Source: Ceratothoa steindachneri (lineage: Eukaryota > Arthropoda > Malacostraca > Isopoda > Cymothoidae). From it: a stretch of DNA of 64,000 nt. The stretch is taken from NCBI GenBank assembly GCA_963969495.1, contig OZ018329.1, positions 65,913,243-65,977,242 of the forward strand, given 5' to 3'. The notes under the pieces were generated by a model. The model saw only the letters and a program-made list of their open reading frames with translations. It was not told where the DNA came from and did not search any database. Below are positions 11,895-22,911 of this stretch, piece by piece; the stretch's first letter is position 1, and each line of letters opens with the position of its first letter. The position numbers and the translations under genes were made by a program.

Positions 11895-12995
11895 ATGCAA
11901 CCACGGTTTTTAATTCCATCGAGGAGGCGGCACTCTCAGTTAGTTATGGTTGATTCTACGCTAACCAACAAAAAGTCCGTCACATTTGACCCCTCGAGAG
12001 AAGCCCACCCGAGTACATCCATCTGGGTACAGAAGACTCCCTCTGAGGATATAACAAGGATCGCAAAAACTGGAACGAAAAATACTAATCAGAACTCTCT
12101 ACACAGAACTGAAGATCGCCCTCACCAAGTTGATCGAAGTTTGCAATGGCTACATTGCTCTGTGCCATAAACAGGCCGACATAGAATGTTTGTGGCCCCG
12201 GATGAGCTCCAACAATGTGATTCTTGCCTTTGGCATGAGGATACCGCCGGAGAACATAGAAAAGGATAAATTCACTAATGTTCAAACATGTATCCAGTGC
12301 TACGCCGTCGAGGAGAATGTGATCAAAAAGTGCCCCAACAAGGATACAAAAGTTTGCTCCGAGTGCGGAAGAAATGGTCACACGTTTCGAGAATGCGCAG
12401 AAACAACAAAAAGATGCATAATTTGCCATGGTCCAAATAGGACAATGTCGGTGAATTTCCAAAAAAGAAAAGAAATAATAAGAAAGAAAGAACAAGAGCA
12501 AAAAAAAAAGAGAAAGAAACGAAAATGAACCAAACATACGCGAGCATAGCGAAGGCTACGGTTACGGAGATCAAAGAGGCCCAAGAACCTAATATTAATA
12601 TTAACGTAAATGAGGGAACAGGCTTAGACATACTCGCCTGTATAATGTTCGCCCACGTACAAAATGTAGCACAACCAGGAACCTTCGAAGATACATTAAA
12701 TCTTCTGCCTGAGAAAAATGGAATCAGAAAAATGTGGTTCCCACCAAATCCCTCTTTAGCTCTAGTCTATAGGGTTACAGCGGGCAAAACCCTCCAAGTT
12801 AAGGATATGTTTGAGATAGGATTCACAATAGATGATAAAGAATCAAAAAATGAAAAGGAAAAGAAACAGATAAATCAGATAATGAACAAGGAAAAAAAGG
12901 AGAGCCACAACAAAACAAAGAAAAGCCAAATTGAAATTGAAACCCAGTTCGACATAGAAAGTGAAACGGAGAATGAAAGTGAGGGAGGCTGTCGC
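11895..12995 (+). pseudogene. ORF1 gag of the second non-LTR family
   Basis: Three open pieces follow each other in different frames: 11895-12170, 12130-12528 and 12525-12998. The middle piece holds the RNA-binding part, with CIQCYAVEENVIKKC, then CSECGRNGHTFREC (canonical C-X2-C-X4-H-X4-C, about 12358-12399), then CIICHGPNRTMSVNF, in which the usual fourth Cys is lost. A Lys/Glu-rich linker and NQTYASIAKAT follow, as in other gags of this group. The last piece ends in a highly charged tail. Two frame changes separate the pieces, so a single gag polypeptide is not encoded as read. Confidence 0.7.
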
Positions 12996-13283
12996 TAGGA
13001 AGCAAAAGATTTTAAACTTAAAGTCGTCGTCCACGAGGCCTATCCCCTACCAAAAGGGACTAAAATGGAAGACATCAAAAAAGGTATAGAAAGAGATATA
13101 TGCAAATGGAACTATTTAACGGAACGTGAAGAAAGAACAATCCGAAAGTTTATCAGTGAAAACCGAATTAGGATCTTCTTAAGGTATCTTTCTTAAGAAG
13201 GATACCTCTGAACGAATTTCAAACGATAAATGGAAAAACCCTTAAACAAAGCGTAAATAGGTTCGAAAGAGGAATAAGAAAAT

Positions 13284-13983
13284 ATGGACAACACGATAAC
13301 AAAACTAAAAATATTACATCTCAACCCTGACGGATGGAGAAATAAATCTATACAGTATGGAAATATATTTAGGCAAATAGATCCCGACTTCATTACCATC
13401 TCCAAGCATGAAGTAACAGATGAGGACACAATAAAAATACTCAACTACCACATAATAAAAAAAGCTCTACCGGAGAAAGGTACAATGGGACAGCCATCGC
13501 GATAAAACAAAATTAGGATATACACAAGAACGTGAATTAGACGAGGCCTACGTAGCTGCGCCTCTAGAAATGGAGTACATTCCGATTACAATAGCAGCTG
13601 CCTACCGACCACACTGCCGCTCGTACATCCCGGTCCAGTATGTAAAGGAGATATTCCATAAGAATAACCCATCTATCTTACTGGGGGACTTTAATGCCAA
13701 AATACCGGAATCAGAATACCGCCCAAAAAATAACGCACCACGTAATCTGGAAATACTGATGGAGAGGAATATACTCAAAAGAGTAGGCCCAGACTTCTCG
13801 GCATATATTTCTAGAGGAGCATCCACAAAGCCAGATATCGTACTGACTACCGAAAACTTTCCTTATAACATGTACATGGAACCAATTCCCATACCATGTA
13901 GTGATTATATTGGAATTCTAGCACTATTAACCAGAATCCAATACAGGTCCCAATCAGGTCCCGTAAATCCTACAGGATGGTGA
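13284..13983 (+). pseudogene. ORF2 endonuclease domain of the second non-LTR family
   Basis: ATG 13284 opens with LKILHLNPDGWRNKSIQY, in the place of the AP-endonuclease opening (LxIxxxNxxGxRxK). The frame ends at 13505 and resumes at 13570 (MEYIPITIAAAYRPH). ILLGDFNAKIPESEY (about 13676-13720) is the LxGDFNA motif with the catalytic Asp and Asn kept, KPDIVLT lies near 13830-13850, and CSDYIGI (about 13898-13918) stands where SDHxPI is expected. The catalytic His is therefore replaced by Tyr, which would be expected to abolish nicking. In the family this domain nicks the target DNA to prime reverse transcription. Confidence 0.7.
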
Positions 13984-13999
13984 ATTAGGAGACTTACGC

Positions 14000-14745
14000 A
14001 ACAATGTTGAAAGAATATTCACAACCAGACTTAGACGGAAGAAGCTCCACAGAATTGGAAGAAATGACAAAAGAATTAATTGGAAGCATAAAACAAGCAG
14101 ATAACGTTAGCGTAATAAATATAAGATATAAAACTCTTCCACACCCAAAATGAACGGAAGAGAGAAAAACAAGGAGAATTAAGGAAATATATACTGAAAT
14201 AAAAGACTACGGAACAAACGAACAGAGAAGTAAAGAATTAAAAAGATTGAAAAGAGAAATGATCTTCCTGATAAAAGAACAACAGGAAGAAAAATGGAAA
14301 GAATTTACAAGTAAATTAGAGACCATCGATAACCCAAGTGAGGCCTGGAGAATAATTAAAATAATAAAAGGAAGATCACCGAAAAATCCGATAGAGATAC
14401 AAAACAACAAAATAAATATCTAAAAAGCAGCGTAGAAATAGAAGAGAAATTCAGACAGCACTGGAGGAATATTTACACCATAGAGGAAGAGGATAATGAA
14501 AGATTTGATAGAGAAACAGAAGAAATAGTTCACGAAACCCCAAGGACAAACAGAGATAGGCTAACACCACTAAGAAGAGTCGATGTTTGCACGAACGAAT
14601 ACGCAGGAATAGAAGCGATAGTTACACTGGAGGAAATAAAAGGTACAATTGGCTCCTTTAAACAAAAGACTCCCAGAAAAACCGAACTTACAAAATGCAA
14701 TTATGATAAAGTGCACGAAAAAATACTAAAATAGATTACTGAAAT
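14000..14745 (+). pseudogene. ORF2 linker region between endonuclease and RT
   Basis: A very A-rich stretch encoding mostly Lys, Glu, Arg and Ile in the frames collinear with ORF2, interrupted by stops (for example near 14150 and 14420). The equivalent segment in related elements links endonuclease to RT and is poorly conserved. FxxHWRNIYT-like residues near 14450-14480 fit the usual segment before the RT fingers. I cannot assign a further domain. Confidence 0.5.
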
Positions 14746-14747
14746 AT

Positions 14748-15909
14748 TTAATGCATTCTTGAATATTGGAGCCTTCCCCAAATTTTCAAGTTAGAGCTGA
14801 TGGTTTTCCTCCCAAAATCAGGAAAACAAACTAATTTGGTATCCAGTAATACACCAATATCGCTTCTGAATTTTCTGGCAAAGGTATACGAAAAAATATT
14901 GAAAAAGAGACTGGTCGAACATCTCGAAGAAGCTGGAAAGTACAATCAACACCACTACGGCTTCAGAAAAAACAAAGTTTCAACCATGGCGCTTGCAATT
15001 ATAACAGAAAATCGGGAATGCTAAATCTGAAGAAGGATATGTGAACGTTGTAGTCCAGGATTTCGTGAAGGCCTTTGAAGGGCTGAAACATAAACTCCTT
15101 CAACTCGATCTCTAAATCCGGATGGAGAGAATCCTGGCTTACTATATAACAAACAGGGAGGCATTCATCAGCCTTGAAGATTACGAAGCACCCATCTTCC
15201 AAATGCAAACTGCGGTCCCTCAAGGTGGGTGCATTAGCCCCACCTTATATTCAATTTATACAGCCAATATGCCGCCTCCGAAAACACCAGGCTGTATGAA
15301 TAAACAATATGCTGATGATATCAGTCAGGTGATCTCCACAGACTCCACAAACCCCAGATGGCAAGCCAGAATATCAGAACGCGAAATAAGGAACGTAAAT
15401 GAATTTGAAAGAAGATGGAAAATAAAAACAAACGTAAATAAATTCAAAATAATTCCAATAATGAGATTAAAAAGGATATAATAAACATCGATGGAAGGAA
15501 TAGAATACTGATACAGATCAAAAGGAAAGGTGCTGGGCCTAGGGAAGTGGGAAAGAGGCTACCACGCATATATAAAAGAGAATCACTAAAGCCAAAATAA
15601 AACTGAGGCTATTATTCACCCTAAAAGACCTCGACCCCCCAAAGAAAAAAAGACTCTACTATGCTTTTGTGAAGTCAGTGTTAGTGTATCCCCCGACTCC
15701 CATTCACACTGCATAAAAATCTCCCCCCCCCCTACCAAGAGCTATAGAGAGTACAGAACAAAGCGTCCTACATGATAACAAACAGCAGGCGAAGAGAAAG
15801 GGAAAGGCTTAGGGAAATAATCGATACCACCGGTTTAGACCTAATTAATAAAATCATTGAAAAAAGATCAAAAGAAATCTGGCGAAAGATAGAAAAAAAT
15901 AAGATCTGA
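14748..15909 (+). pseudogene. ORF2 reverse transcriptase of the second non-LTR family
   Basis: FLPKSGK and NTPISLLNFLAKVYEKIL (14810-14900) are the RT finger motifs. HHYGFRKNKVST follows (about 14950-14985), then a frame break. A decayed palm A motif reads VVQDFVKAFEGLKH (about 15048-15090). AVPQGGCISPTLYSIY (about 15209-15260) is motif B. KQYADDISQVI (YADD at 15308-15319) is the catalytic box. The thumb and C-terminus continue to LKDLDPPKKKRLYYAFVKS (about 15625-15680) and end in a Lys/Arg/Glu-rich helix at TGA 15907. At least three frameshifts and a poly-C run (about 15722) disrupt the frame. Confidence 0.78.
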
Positions 15910-15930
15910 TGACCAAAATGTCGCATGCCT

Positions 15931-17085
15931 ATCATAGTATAGCACAGCATAGTATAACATAATACAACATAGCATAATATAACATAATATAACATAGCAT
16001 AGTATATTATAGCATAGTAGCATAGCATAGCACAGAATAGTATAGCATAGCATAGCATAGCCTAAAATAGAATAGTATAGCCACATACTTTAGCATAGCA
16101 TAGTAGAGAAGAGCCTAGCCTAGCATAGCGTAGTATTGTCTAGCATAGCATAGCCTAGTATAACCTAGAATAGCCTAGCCTAAACTTGCCCAGTATAGCA
16201 TAGCATATCATAGCCAAGCATAGCATAGTATAACCTACACTGATTTAGCCTAGTATAACCAAGCCTAGCCAAACATAAGAGAGCCTAGCCTAAACTATGT
16301 AGAATAACCTAGCTGTGCCGGGCCTAACCTAGCCTAGCTTAGTATAATCTAGGTATCCTGGTATAACCTAGCATAGTATAGCCTTCTTTATCCTACCTTA
16401 ACTTAGTATAGCCTAGTCTATCGTATCCTAGTATAGCCTAGTCAAGCTTAATAGACCCTAGTCTAACCTAGCATATTCTAGTATAGCCTAGCTTAACCTA
16501 GCTTAGTATAGCCTTGCCGAGCGTAGTATAGCCTAGTGTAGCCTATCTTTCTATAACCTAGCCTAACCAGGTAAGGCTTAGCATTGCATGCCAGAGCCTA
16601 GTCTAGCGTCGTCTAGAGTAGCCTAGCCTAGTATAGCAAAGCTAGAATAGGCTCCTATAGCCTAGCCAATATATCATTTTATACGATGTCTTAGCTTAGC
16701 ATATATAGGCTTGCTTGGTATAGCCTATCCTAGCATAACCACACCTAACATAATATAGTCAAACGTATAATATTATAGCCTAGCCTAGTACATCCTAGAC
16801 TAGTATAGCATATCATAGCCTAGACTAGAATAAGCTTGCATAGCTTATCCTATCATAGCCTTGGTTAGCTAGCCTATCGTAGCTTAACATAGTGTTACCT
16901 TGCGTACCCGAACATAGCCTAGCATAGCAGAGCATAGCTCTTCCTAGCGTATTATACTTTAGCCTACCCTATCATAGCATAATATAGCCCTGTCTAGCCT
17001 AGTGTAGCTTATCATAACTTAGCATAGCTTAGCAGAGTATAACCTAGCTTAGCATTAACTGGCCTAGACAGACATGCGCAATATA
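15931..17085. repeat. Pentamer-based satellite (TAGCM/TAGTA family), block 1
   Basis: More than 1.1 kb built on a 5-bp period, with units such as TAGCA, TAGTA, TAACA and TAGCC. CATAG-type units prevail in the first about 150 bp next to the retrotransposon end. CCTAG-type units and more substitutions prevail further right. The minus-strand frames rich in Tyr/Cys/Met/Leu across this block are composition artefacts. No coding function is proposed. Confidence 0.93.
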
Positions 17086-17768
17086 TAACCTTAAGTCTTA
17101 ATCTTAAGTCATAGAAGATAAGGTTACTTAGCATCTACCTCTCAACTGTTGGCGTACTACCTGCTTGTGGTCCCCCTCCCTTTAACTGAAGGTACGTCCA
17201 ACGACCGAGTGCCGGGCCGTATAACCCGGCCAACCCCACTGCCTTGTGGGAGCCCTTGAAAAGGCCAAGCCTTCAGGAGTAAATCTGGAGATTAAATCTG
17301 TACGGTGCTCGTGCATTAGGCGATAGTCGAAGGAGGGACCTTTTTTTTGGTAGAGCACTGCAACTTAAACCTGCTCCAGTCATCTTGGATCATTTCCTTG
17401 CCACTGGCCTCAGCAGGGGAAAGTGAAGATGGTAGACTGAAGAATGCACACTTACTTTCCAACTTAAACATCATCGTGCAAGTTATCACTCCATGCATTG
17501 CTCATTCATCCACACATTCTTGCAATACCCTATCTACAATGCTGCCATAGCCCGCCGTGCAAGATGACACCAACAAATACAAGTACCTCATATCTTCGAT
17601 GTCTGTAGAAGAGGCTGTGCCAACCTTCGCAGACTCCGCAGTCATCAACGATCTCACCAAAAACAATAATCATCAACCAAACATCATCAGAATTATCCAT
17701 GTATGGAGTGACGTCATCATCGGCAACGATGGACAACATTAAGCAAGCAGTAAGCATACTATTTTATT
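17086..17768. mobile_element. Non-satellite insert splitting the pentamer array (unidentified)
   Basis: About 680 bp of ordinary-complexity sequence interrupts the pentamer array, which resumes on the far side. The left part is GC-richer and contains a small hairpin (GCCGGG...CCCGGC, about 17211-17231). The rest has an open frame on each strand (for example 17557-17742 +) with no recognised domain. The position suggests a transposed or retroposed insert. I could not find inverted repeats or a target-site duplication. Confidence 0.45.
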
Positions 17769-17975
17769 ATACCCAAATCAAGCATAGCTTAGTATTGTCT
17801 AGCCTAACATATTATATGTTATCCTAGCATAGCATTTTATACCCTTAATTAGCAGAGTATATCTTACCCTAGTAGATTATATGTTAGCATAGCTTAGCAT
17901 AGCATAGCCTATTCTAAGATTGCCTACCAGAGTAAGGCATATTATAGTCTAGTCTAGTCTAGCAGAGTATCAGCC
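17769..17975. repeat. Pentamer-based satellite, block 2
   Basis: The same TAGCA/TAGCC/TAGTA 5-bp periodicity resumes for about 200 bp and then gives way to a different dispersed repeat. Confidence 0.88.
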
Positions 17976-17989
17976 AAATAGTTATGATG

Positions 17990-18320
17990 TTATTGCCAAG
18001 ACAAAATAATTCCCGGGCTAACCTTGAAAAGACTTTGGCAATTATATCATTCGAAAGAGAATGTAAAACAATATAAAGGTTTCAAATTTCGTTGGAATCG
18101 GCCGAATAGTTATTATGTTATGGCCAAAAGAAATTAATTCCCGAGGTAACCTTGGGTGGACTTTTAAAATTATATCATTCCAAATAAAATGTAAAACAAC
18201 ATAAGTTTTTCAAATTTCGTTAGAATTGGGAGAATAGTTATGATGTTATTATAAAAAAACAAAAAAACAAACAACAAAACGGACCCCGGCCGATGACCGA
18301 CATAGTGAGCCGTAGAGTTG
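17990..18320. repeat. Dispersed repeat with a doubled 128-bp unit, copy 1
   Basis: Two diverged units start at 18008 and 18136 (AATTCCCG... each), 128 bp apart. Each ends in a segment like TTTCGTTAGAATCGG followed by an A-T-rich GTTATGATGTTAT word. A GC-richer tail (CGGCCGATGACCGACATAGT, about 18285-18305) follows. The same doubled arrangement and tail recur at about 27485-27790, so this is a dispersed element rather than a local tandem repeat. I see no coding capacity. Confidence 0.75.
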
Positions 18321-20039
18321 CTCGTGACTAGACTGGCACGCGAATAAAAATGTAGAGACGAGTAGAACACCTTATATACATAGATAACATAAATTATGCT
18401 TGCGAAGCCTTCTCGGGCAGTAGGCTTAGCCTGCGGCAAGGGCAAGGTCCTATAATCACATAGAACAACGAATACAATAATAAAGAATACAAAAGCAAAA
18501 CCTAATACAAAGGCGTGAATGCCTGAAAACAAATAACAACGCAATTGAATAAAACTAAATAAAGAAATAGAAACAACCTAAAGTATAAACAAACTATGAA
18601 TTATACATGGGTACAGGAAGGAAATCGAATTTGAAAAAGAATTAGAAGCGCGTTAACGGAAAGGTATCCCAAGCAAAATCATAAATCACAACGTATAAAC
18701 TAAAAAAGAAATAGGAGAAAGACTTAGAAGTAACTAATACAGAGTAAACTCAAACAAATTAGAAGAATAAAAAAAGAACACCAGAAGAAAATGATCAGGC
18801 AGTATCCTGGTAACTCCAATACACACACAAACCGCCACCTTTCGCACAACCCACATCCCCCCAAACTTAAAAAAAAACAAACTCTCATGCTATTTACTCC
18901 TATCATCCCCCTCACTTATCTCACCTCAAGATTATTATTCATTTGTCACTATTTTCATTCTGATTTTTATATTATTAGCGTCATTATTATTAGCATCACT
19001 AGTGTGTTCCTCGCCCTCAATCTATATGTCTATAGTCCCAAGTCCCAAAAATCTGCCGCCAGAAGGAGACTTACAAGAAACACTACACATTAACACTGAT
19101 AATCAGCCCAAAGGTGTGAACGCACAAACGAACCACTGAAAACTCAACTATTTCGCTTGCCCCAACTGAGGTAGCCTTAAGCCGAGATAAAAGCCTACAA
19201 AAATGCCATTTTTCTTCCGAGTTATTCCTTCTGTCAAGCAATAACCAGGTTATCATTCGAATCCAGCCTACAAGAGGATTTGCCGTAAGAACCCTTTGGA
19301 GTCAGACCATACTCGACTGTAAGGCCGCCTTAATCGCCTTAGTCCGACACCCATACACTGGTAACTCATCGTCACCTCAAAACTGGTGACCATCCATAAA
19401 CTGCAAACCTATAATTCCTTTTCTAATCTAAGTTCGGCGAAATTTTATATAAATTAAAGAATTAGAAAAATTTGTACATATTGAAAGGTTACAACCAAAA
19501 GTTAACCTCAATCAGTCTTCTACCAAGCTATTTATTTTATAGAACAACCAACAAAGAGTTTCATAGCAACAATAATCTACTTCTTTCATTTTCCTGTCCT
19601 ATTATCTCAGTTGACGTTTTAATTCTAAAGATTCAAGGTTAGTTTTTTTTAACTGTGTATCCTTTTTTATATTTTAAAGGTAAGTTTATTTTCATTCAAC
19701 TCATTTTATTATTATTTGTAATAGATTGTCTTAATTTTTATTAGGAAGTTTAGTCTTTTTAAATTTAATGTAGGTACATTTCTATTTTCATTTTAATGCA
19801 TTTTCATATAGTTGTTTGTATCATATTTAAAAAAAATACATAGTTTTATTCAGTTTTTCGTATTCCACTCCAATTAATTATATATTCCTTGAATAATTAT
19901 TTTACATATAGTTTTCATTTTAGCCACTGAGGATGGCCCTGTTTGAACTCAGAAACGCTTTATTTAATATTAAAATATTGCTGTTGATGCTTGTCTTCAT
20001 ATTCCTACTTCGGGTATGATTGCCCAAAATCCCCCACTC

Positions 20040-20043
<4 letters not shown>
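18321..20043. other. No recognisable gene; possible end of an older element near 19925
   Basis: A mix of A-rich sequence and short Pro/His-rich frames (18791-19093) with no domain. At about 19925-20000 the phrase ACTGAGGATGGCCC followed by AAACGCTTT resembles the paired short palindromes often seen near the ends of Penelope-like elements, and it sits next to a TA tract. That resemblance is weak. Confidence 0.3.

Positions 20044-20096
<53 letters not shown>
20044..20096. repeat. (TA)n microsatellite
   Basis: About 26 nearly pure TA units. Confidence 0.95.
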
Positions 20097-20099
<3 letters not shown>

Positions 20100-20279
20100 A
20101 ACTCATAAGGGATTGTCAAGACTGCCTCTAGATTGTTCGCATGGCTACTCGTTACGCGGTTCAGTCAGATTTAAAAAAATATTCGGATTAATTTTCTTTG
20201 CTTTCGCGAAGTGTATTGTGATTGAATACACTTACCTGAAAATGCGTTGCCCGGAAAAGTCAAGCAGTGATACATTCGA

Positions 20280-21370
20280 AAATGGCTTTTTTCATCTTGA
20301 AAGGCCTCAACCAGGGCTACTTGAGGGAAGGGAAGAAGGTTCATTCTTCGCCTTCTGAAGGTAAAGTCGTGATTTATGGTACTGGACACCCTTTTCCACT
20401 ATTTTGCACACATCTTCCAGATTCCCTCCCAACTTACCTCCGGGTGAAATGGAAAAGGAAAAATGAAAGAGACCCAGCCCTGAGGACTTTGTCTGACCGG
20501 AAAAAAACGGACAGGGGAAGGTCTTCGAGAAGATCAACGGTAAGCTGAATATTGTTCTCGTATGCCTGATAGACATCCTGAATGGCTACTCGGCTATCTC
20601 TGCGAGGCAGGAGGACACTGAAGCCCTCACCTCCCCGCGTGCCGCAGAAACCATAAAACACATCAATCTAAAACCACAGACACCGCCACAAATATTCTCT
20701 CATAAGAGCATAATCTGCCACCGCCTCGATCCCTGAGTGTGTGTGGGAGGAGGAGGGGGGGTCATACGGTAGACGAGATTCTCCAGAATCATTCCTGGGT
20801 GAAAGTAGCCGAAGCGATTAAATTCAAAGGATACACCCACGTGTTCGATGGCAATCAAAGCAAACGATTCTGACCACCTCCTCTTTAATGTGCGCATCTG
20901 CCTCGAGCAGATGTGCTTTAAGTGCTACAAGTACAATGAACACACCACTGCCACTTGCCCAAACGCTACCCCTCTAGTTTGTCCTGTGTGTGGCCAAGGA
21001 CCAGGTCTGGCCTGACTATATATGTGACGTCCAGAAGTGTCTCAATTCTGGTGGTCCGGATAGGACAATATAAATGACCTGTGCAATTAAAAAGGAGAAA
21101 ATTAAACTGACGAAAGAAAAAGGCAAAAAAAGAGGAAGAGAGAAAATCTAATGCCACCTACGTGAAGGTTGCCAAGGCAGCGGTCGCAGAGGGAAGTGTG
21201 ACCCCTAAGCATACTTTCCTGCAGATTGAAAATAAAAAAATCAACAAAAATAATGTGCTGCATTTACTATGCGCACATCGCTAATCTTATCCGGCCTGAC
21301 ACCTTCGCGAAGGAAATAAACACCATACTCGTGAAAAACGGCAAGGAAGAGAAGGTTGTATAAAATTGCG
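20280..21370 (+). pseudogene. gag fragment of the second non-LTR family
   Basis: Residues NGYSAISARQEDTEAL (about 20580-20627) align with NGYIALCHKQADIECL in the gag at 12.1 kb, and QTPPQIFSHKSI follows. CFKCYKYNEHTTATC (about 20911-20955) and CPVCGQ (about 20982-20999) are the first and second zinc knuckles. A third, degraded cluster and a Lys-rich linker follow (KKEKIKLTKEKGKK). After that come ATYVKVAKAAV and CIYYAHIANLIRPDTFAKEI, matching the C-terminal gag segment at 12.63-12.70 kb (CIMFAHVQNVAQPGTFEDTL). Frame changes and stops occur between all pieces. The fragment breaks off at a 173-bp tandem duplication. Confidence 0.68.
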
Positions 21371-21686
21371 AGGTGCCTAGTGGTCAGGCCTATCACTTTC
21401 ATTTATTTCCTTGTATTATGAGTTTTTTGATTATTGTTGTAGATAATTTTTATTTCACTGGCGTTCAAACCATTTGTTTTTAAAAACTTAAAATACTTTG
21501 TATGTTAAAATGTGCAAGGAAGAGAAGGTTTCATAAAATTGCGAGGTGCCTAGTGGTCAGGCCTATCACTTTCATTTATTTCCTTGTATTATGAGTTTTT
21601 TGATTATTGTTGTAGATAATTTTTATTTCACTGGCGTTCAAACCATTTGTTTTTAAAATCTTAAAATACTTTGTATGTTAAAATGT
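21341..21686. repeat. Two-copy tandem duplication, 173-bp unit
   Basis: 21341-21513 and 21514-21686 are almost identical (small differences near GAAGGTTGTA/GAAGGTTTCA and AAAACTT/AAATCTT). The unit begins in the gag fragment's end and includes a TTTCATTTATTTCC and a TGTATTATGAG segment. Low divergence suggests a recent duplication. Confidence 0.93.
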
Positions 21687-22009
21687 GCATTTTCTGTTGT
21701 TTTATTATTTAAAATTTAAGCTTTACTGCTTAGTTTCAGTGTTTTGTTTATTTTATAGTGGTCTGATTCGTATCTTTTGTTTCTTCTTTCTTCTTGTCAC
21801 ATTTGGTTCTCATGAGTCTTGGTTGGTGTATTTTTGTCGAAATCGGTTATTTGGTTACAATTCAGAGTTTTCGCTCTTAATCGGTTTTGTTTTCAAATTT
21901 GATTTTAATATAACACTCATTCACGCATAAAACGGCACTTCGTCTCCACCAGCCACCTGGCTAGCGGAGCTTGGAGATCTGGCACACCTCTTAGCTCATC
22001 TATTCTGGT

Positions 22010-22790
22010 TAATCATTTAAATGATTTCTTCTTTCAATTCTTGATTAACCAGTTCCTGCATTTTCCTCTTCCGTTCTTCGATGACTATGTTAATGGATCT
22101 TAGCTCCGCTTCCCTGTGCAGTTCTTCTTGGCGTCTTTTCCCTGGCTTGCTTGTCCCCTTGATTAGGTGCATGCATTTGTTCTGCACGAGTTCTAGTCTC
22201 CTCTTTTGTGTCCTCGAGACACAAGAGAAGGCGGAAGCTAGGTACAGCATCGTAGATTCTTTTCTCGTGGCTTTCACGGAGATTTCTAAACATATAAAGA
22301 GGCCTGACCGCAGCTGAGGCCTTGGAGATTCTATCTACGACTTGCTTCCTCTACCCGGATGAGGTGATCTCCATTCCGAGTACATTGCACTCCGTGGTAT
22401 AGGGATAGCGCATATACCCCACCCTGACATCAGATAGTAGTCTTCTGCAAATGAGAACTACTTTAAACTTTTCTTGGTTCGTTCTAGACTTCCATTGTGC
22501 CTCGTACTTGTTTAATCTCTCGATTTCTGCTGCTGTCATACGCCTTTGCATAGGTGCATTCCCACAAGGACAAGTGATTATCTGGCCGAAATCATCGACG
22601 TATTGAATGTTGAGGCAAGTGAGGTTCGCCGGGGCTGGGATATCTTCGGTGTAAATCGATTAGAGAGCGGGGGACAGTCACCCCCCTACAAGAGGCCCGC
22701 ATTGACCGGAAACTTCGGTCGCTCCGTGCATCCTAAACTGACATACGCCGCTCCCTCCATGACATAGTAACAGAGAGTTCTCTCTAAATT
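22010..22790 (-). pseudogene. RT/C-terminal fragment of the second non-LTR family, reversed
   Basis: Reading leftward: a decayed motif-B region (about 22700-22740), then CLNIQYVDDFGQII (YVDD at 22591-22602), then NKYEAQWKSRTNQEKFKVV (about 22445-22510), which matches NEFERRWKIKTNVNKFKII in the RT at 15.4 kb. NVLGMEI (22365-22385) is the thumb motif. A Lys/Arg/Glu-rich C-terminal helix ends at 22017. One or two frameshifts separate the pieces. It faces the gag fragment at 20.3-21.4 kb, so the two are separate pieces or an inverted rearrangement of one copy. Confidence 0.72.
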
Positions 22791-22911
22791 TTCACTTAGG
22801 CCCAGTCGTAGGATCTTGTACTGCATTCTCAGCTACACACCTTGCTAAACACTTTTGACACATCCCGGCAAACAATGTCCGCATAACTTCTTTCTCTTTT
22901 AACCTGGGCTG

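Larger units (their letters stand above)
11690..15930 (+). mobile_element. Second non-LTR retrotransposon family, defective
   Basis: Layout: a GC-richer leader (about 11690-11890), gag ORF1 with three Cys/His clusters (11895-12995), AP-endonuclease (13284-13983), RT with YADD (about 14780-15480) and a charged C-terminal tail ending at TGA 15907-15909. The 3' untranslated region is only about 20 bp and runs straight into pentamer satellite. Broken pieces of the same family lie at 20.3-21.4 kb and 22.0-22.8 kb. The gag knuckle order and absence of a visible RNase H leave the clade open (I/Jockey group). Frameshifts and stops occur throughout both ORFs. The A-rich coding strand gives many Lys/Glu/Ile/Asn codons, unlike the GC-rich I-type copies further right. 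Confidence 0.75.

Noticed and set aside
15768..16086. Minus-strand Tyr/Cys/Leu/Met-rich frames
   Set aside because: They lie in the pentamer satellite. The repeat lacks stops on that strand, so the frames are composition artefacts.
18170..18544. 124-codon minus-strand frame rich in Phe/Val/Leu
   Set aside because: It overlaps the dispersed doubled repeat and its A-rich flank. No domain, and the hydrophobic character comes from A-rich sequence read in reverse.
19225..19275. B-box-like CATTCGAATCC segment
   Set aside because: No matching A box at tRNA spacing and no foldable cloverleaf.
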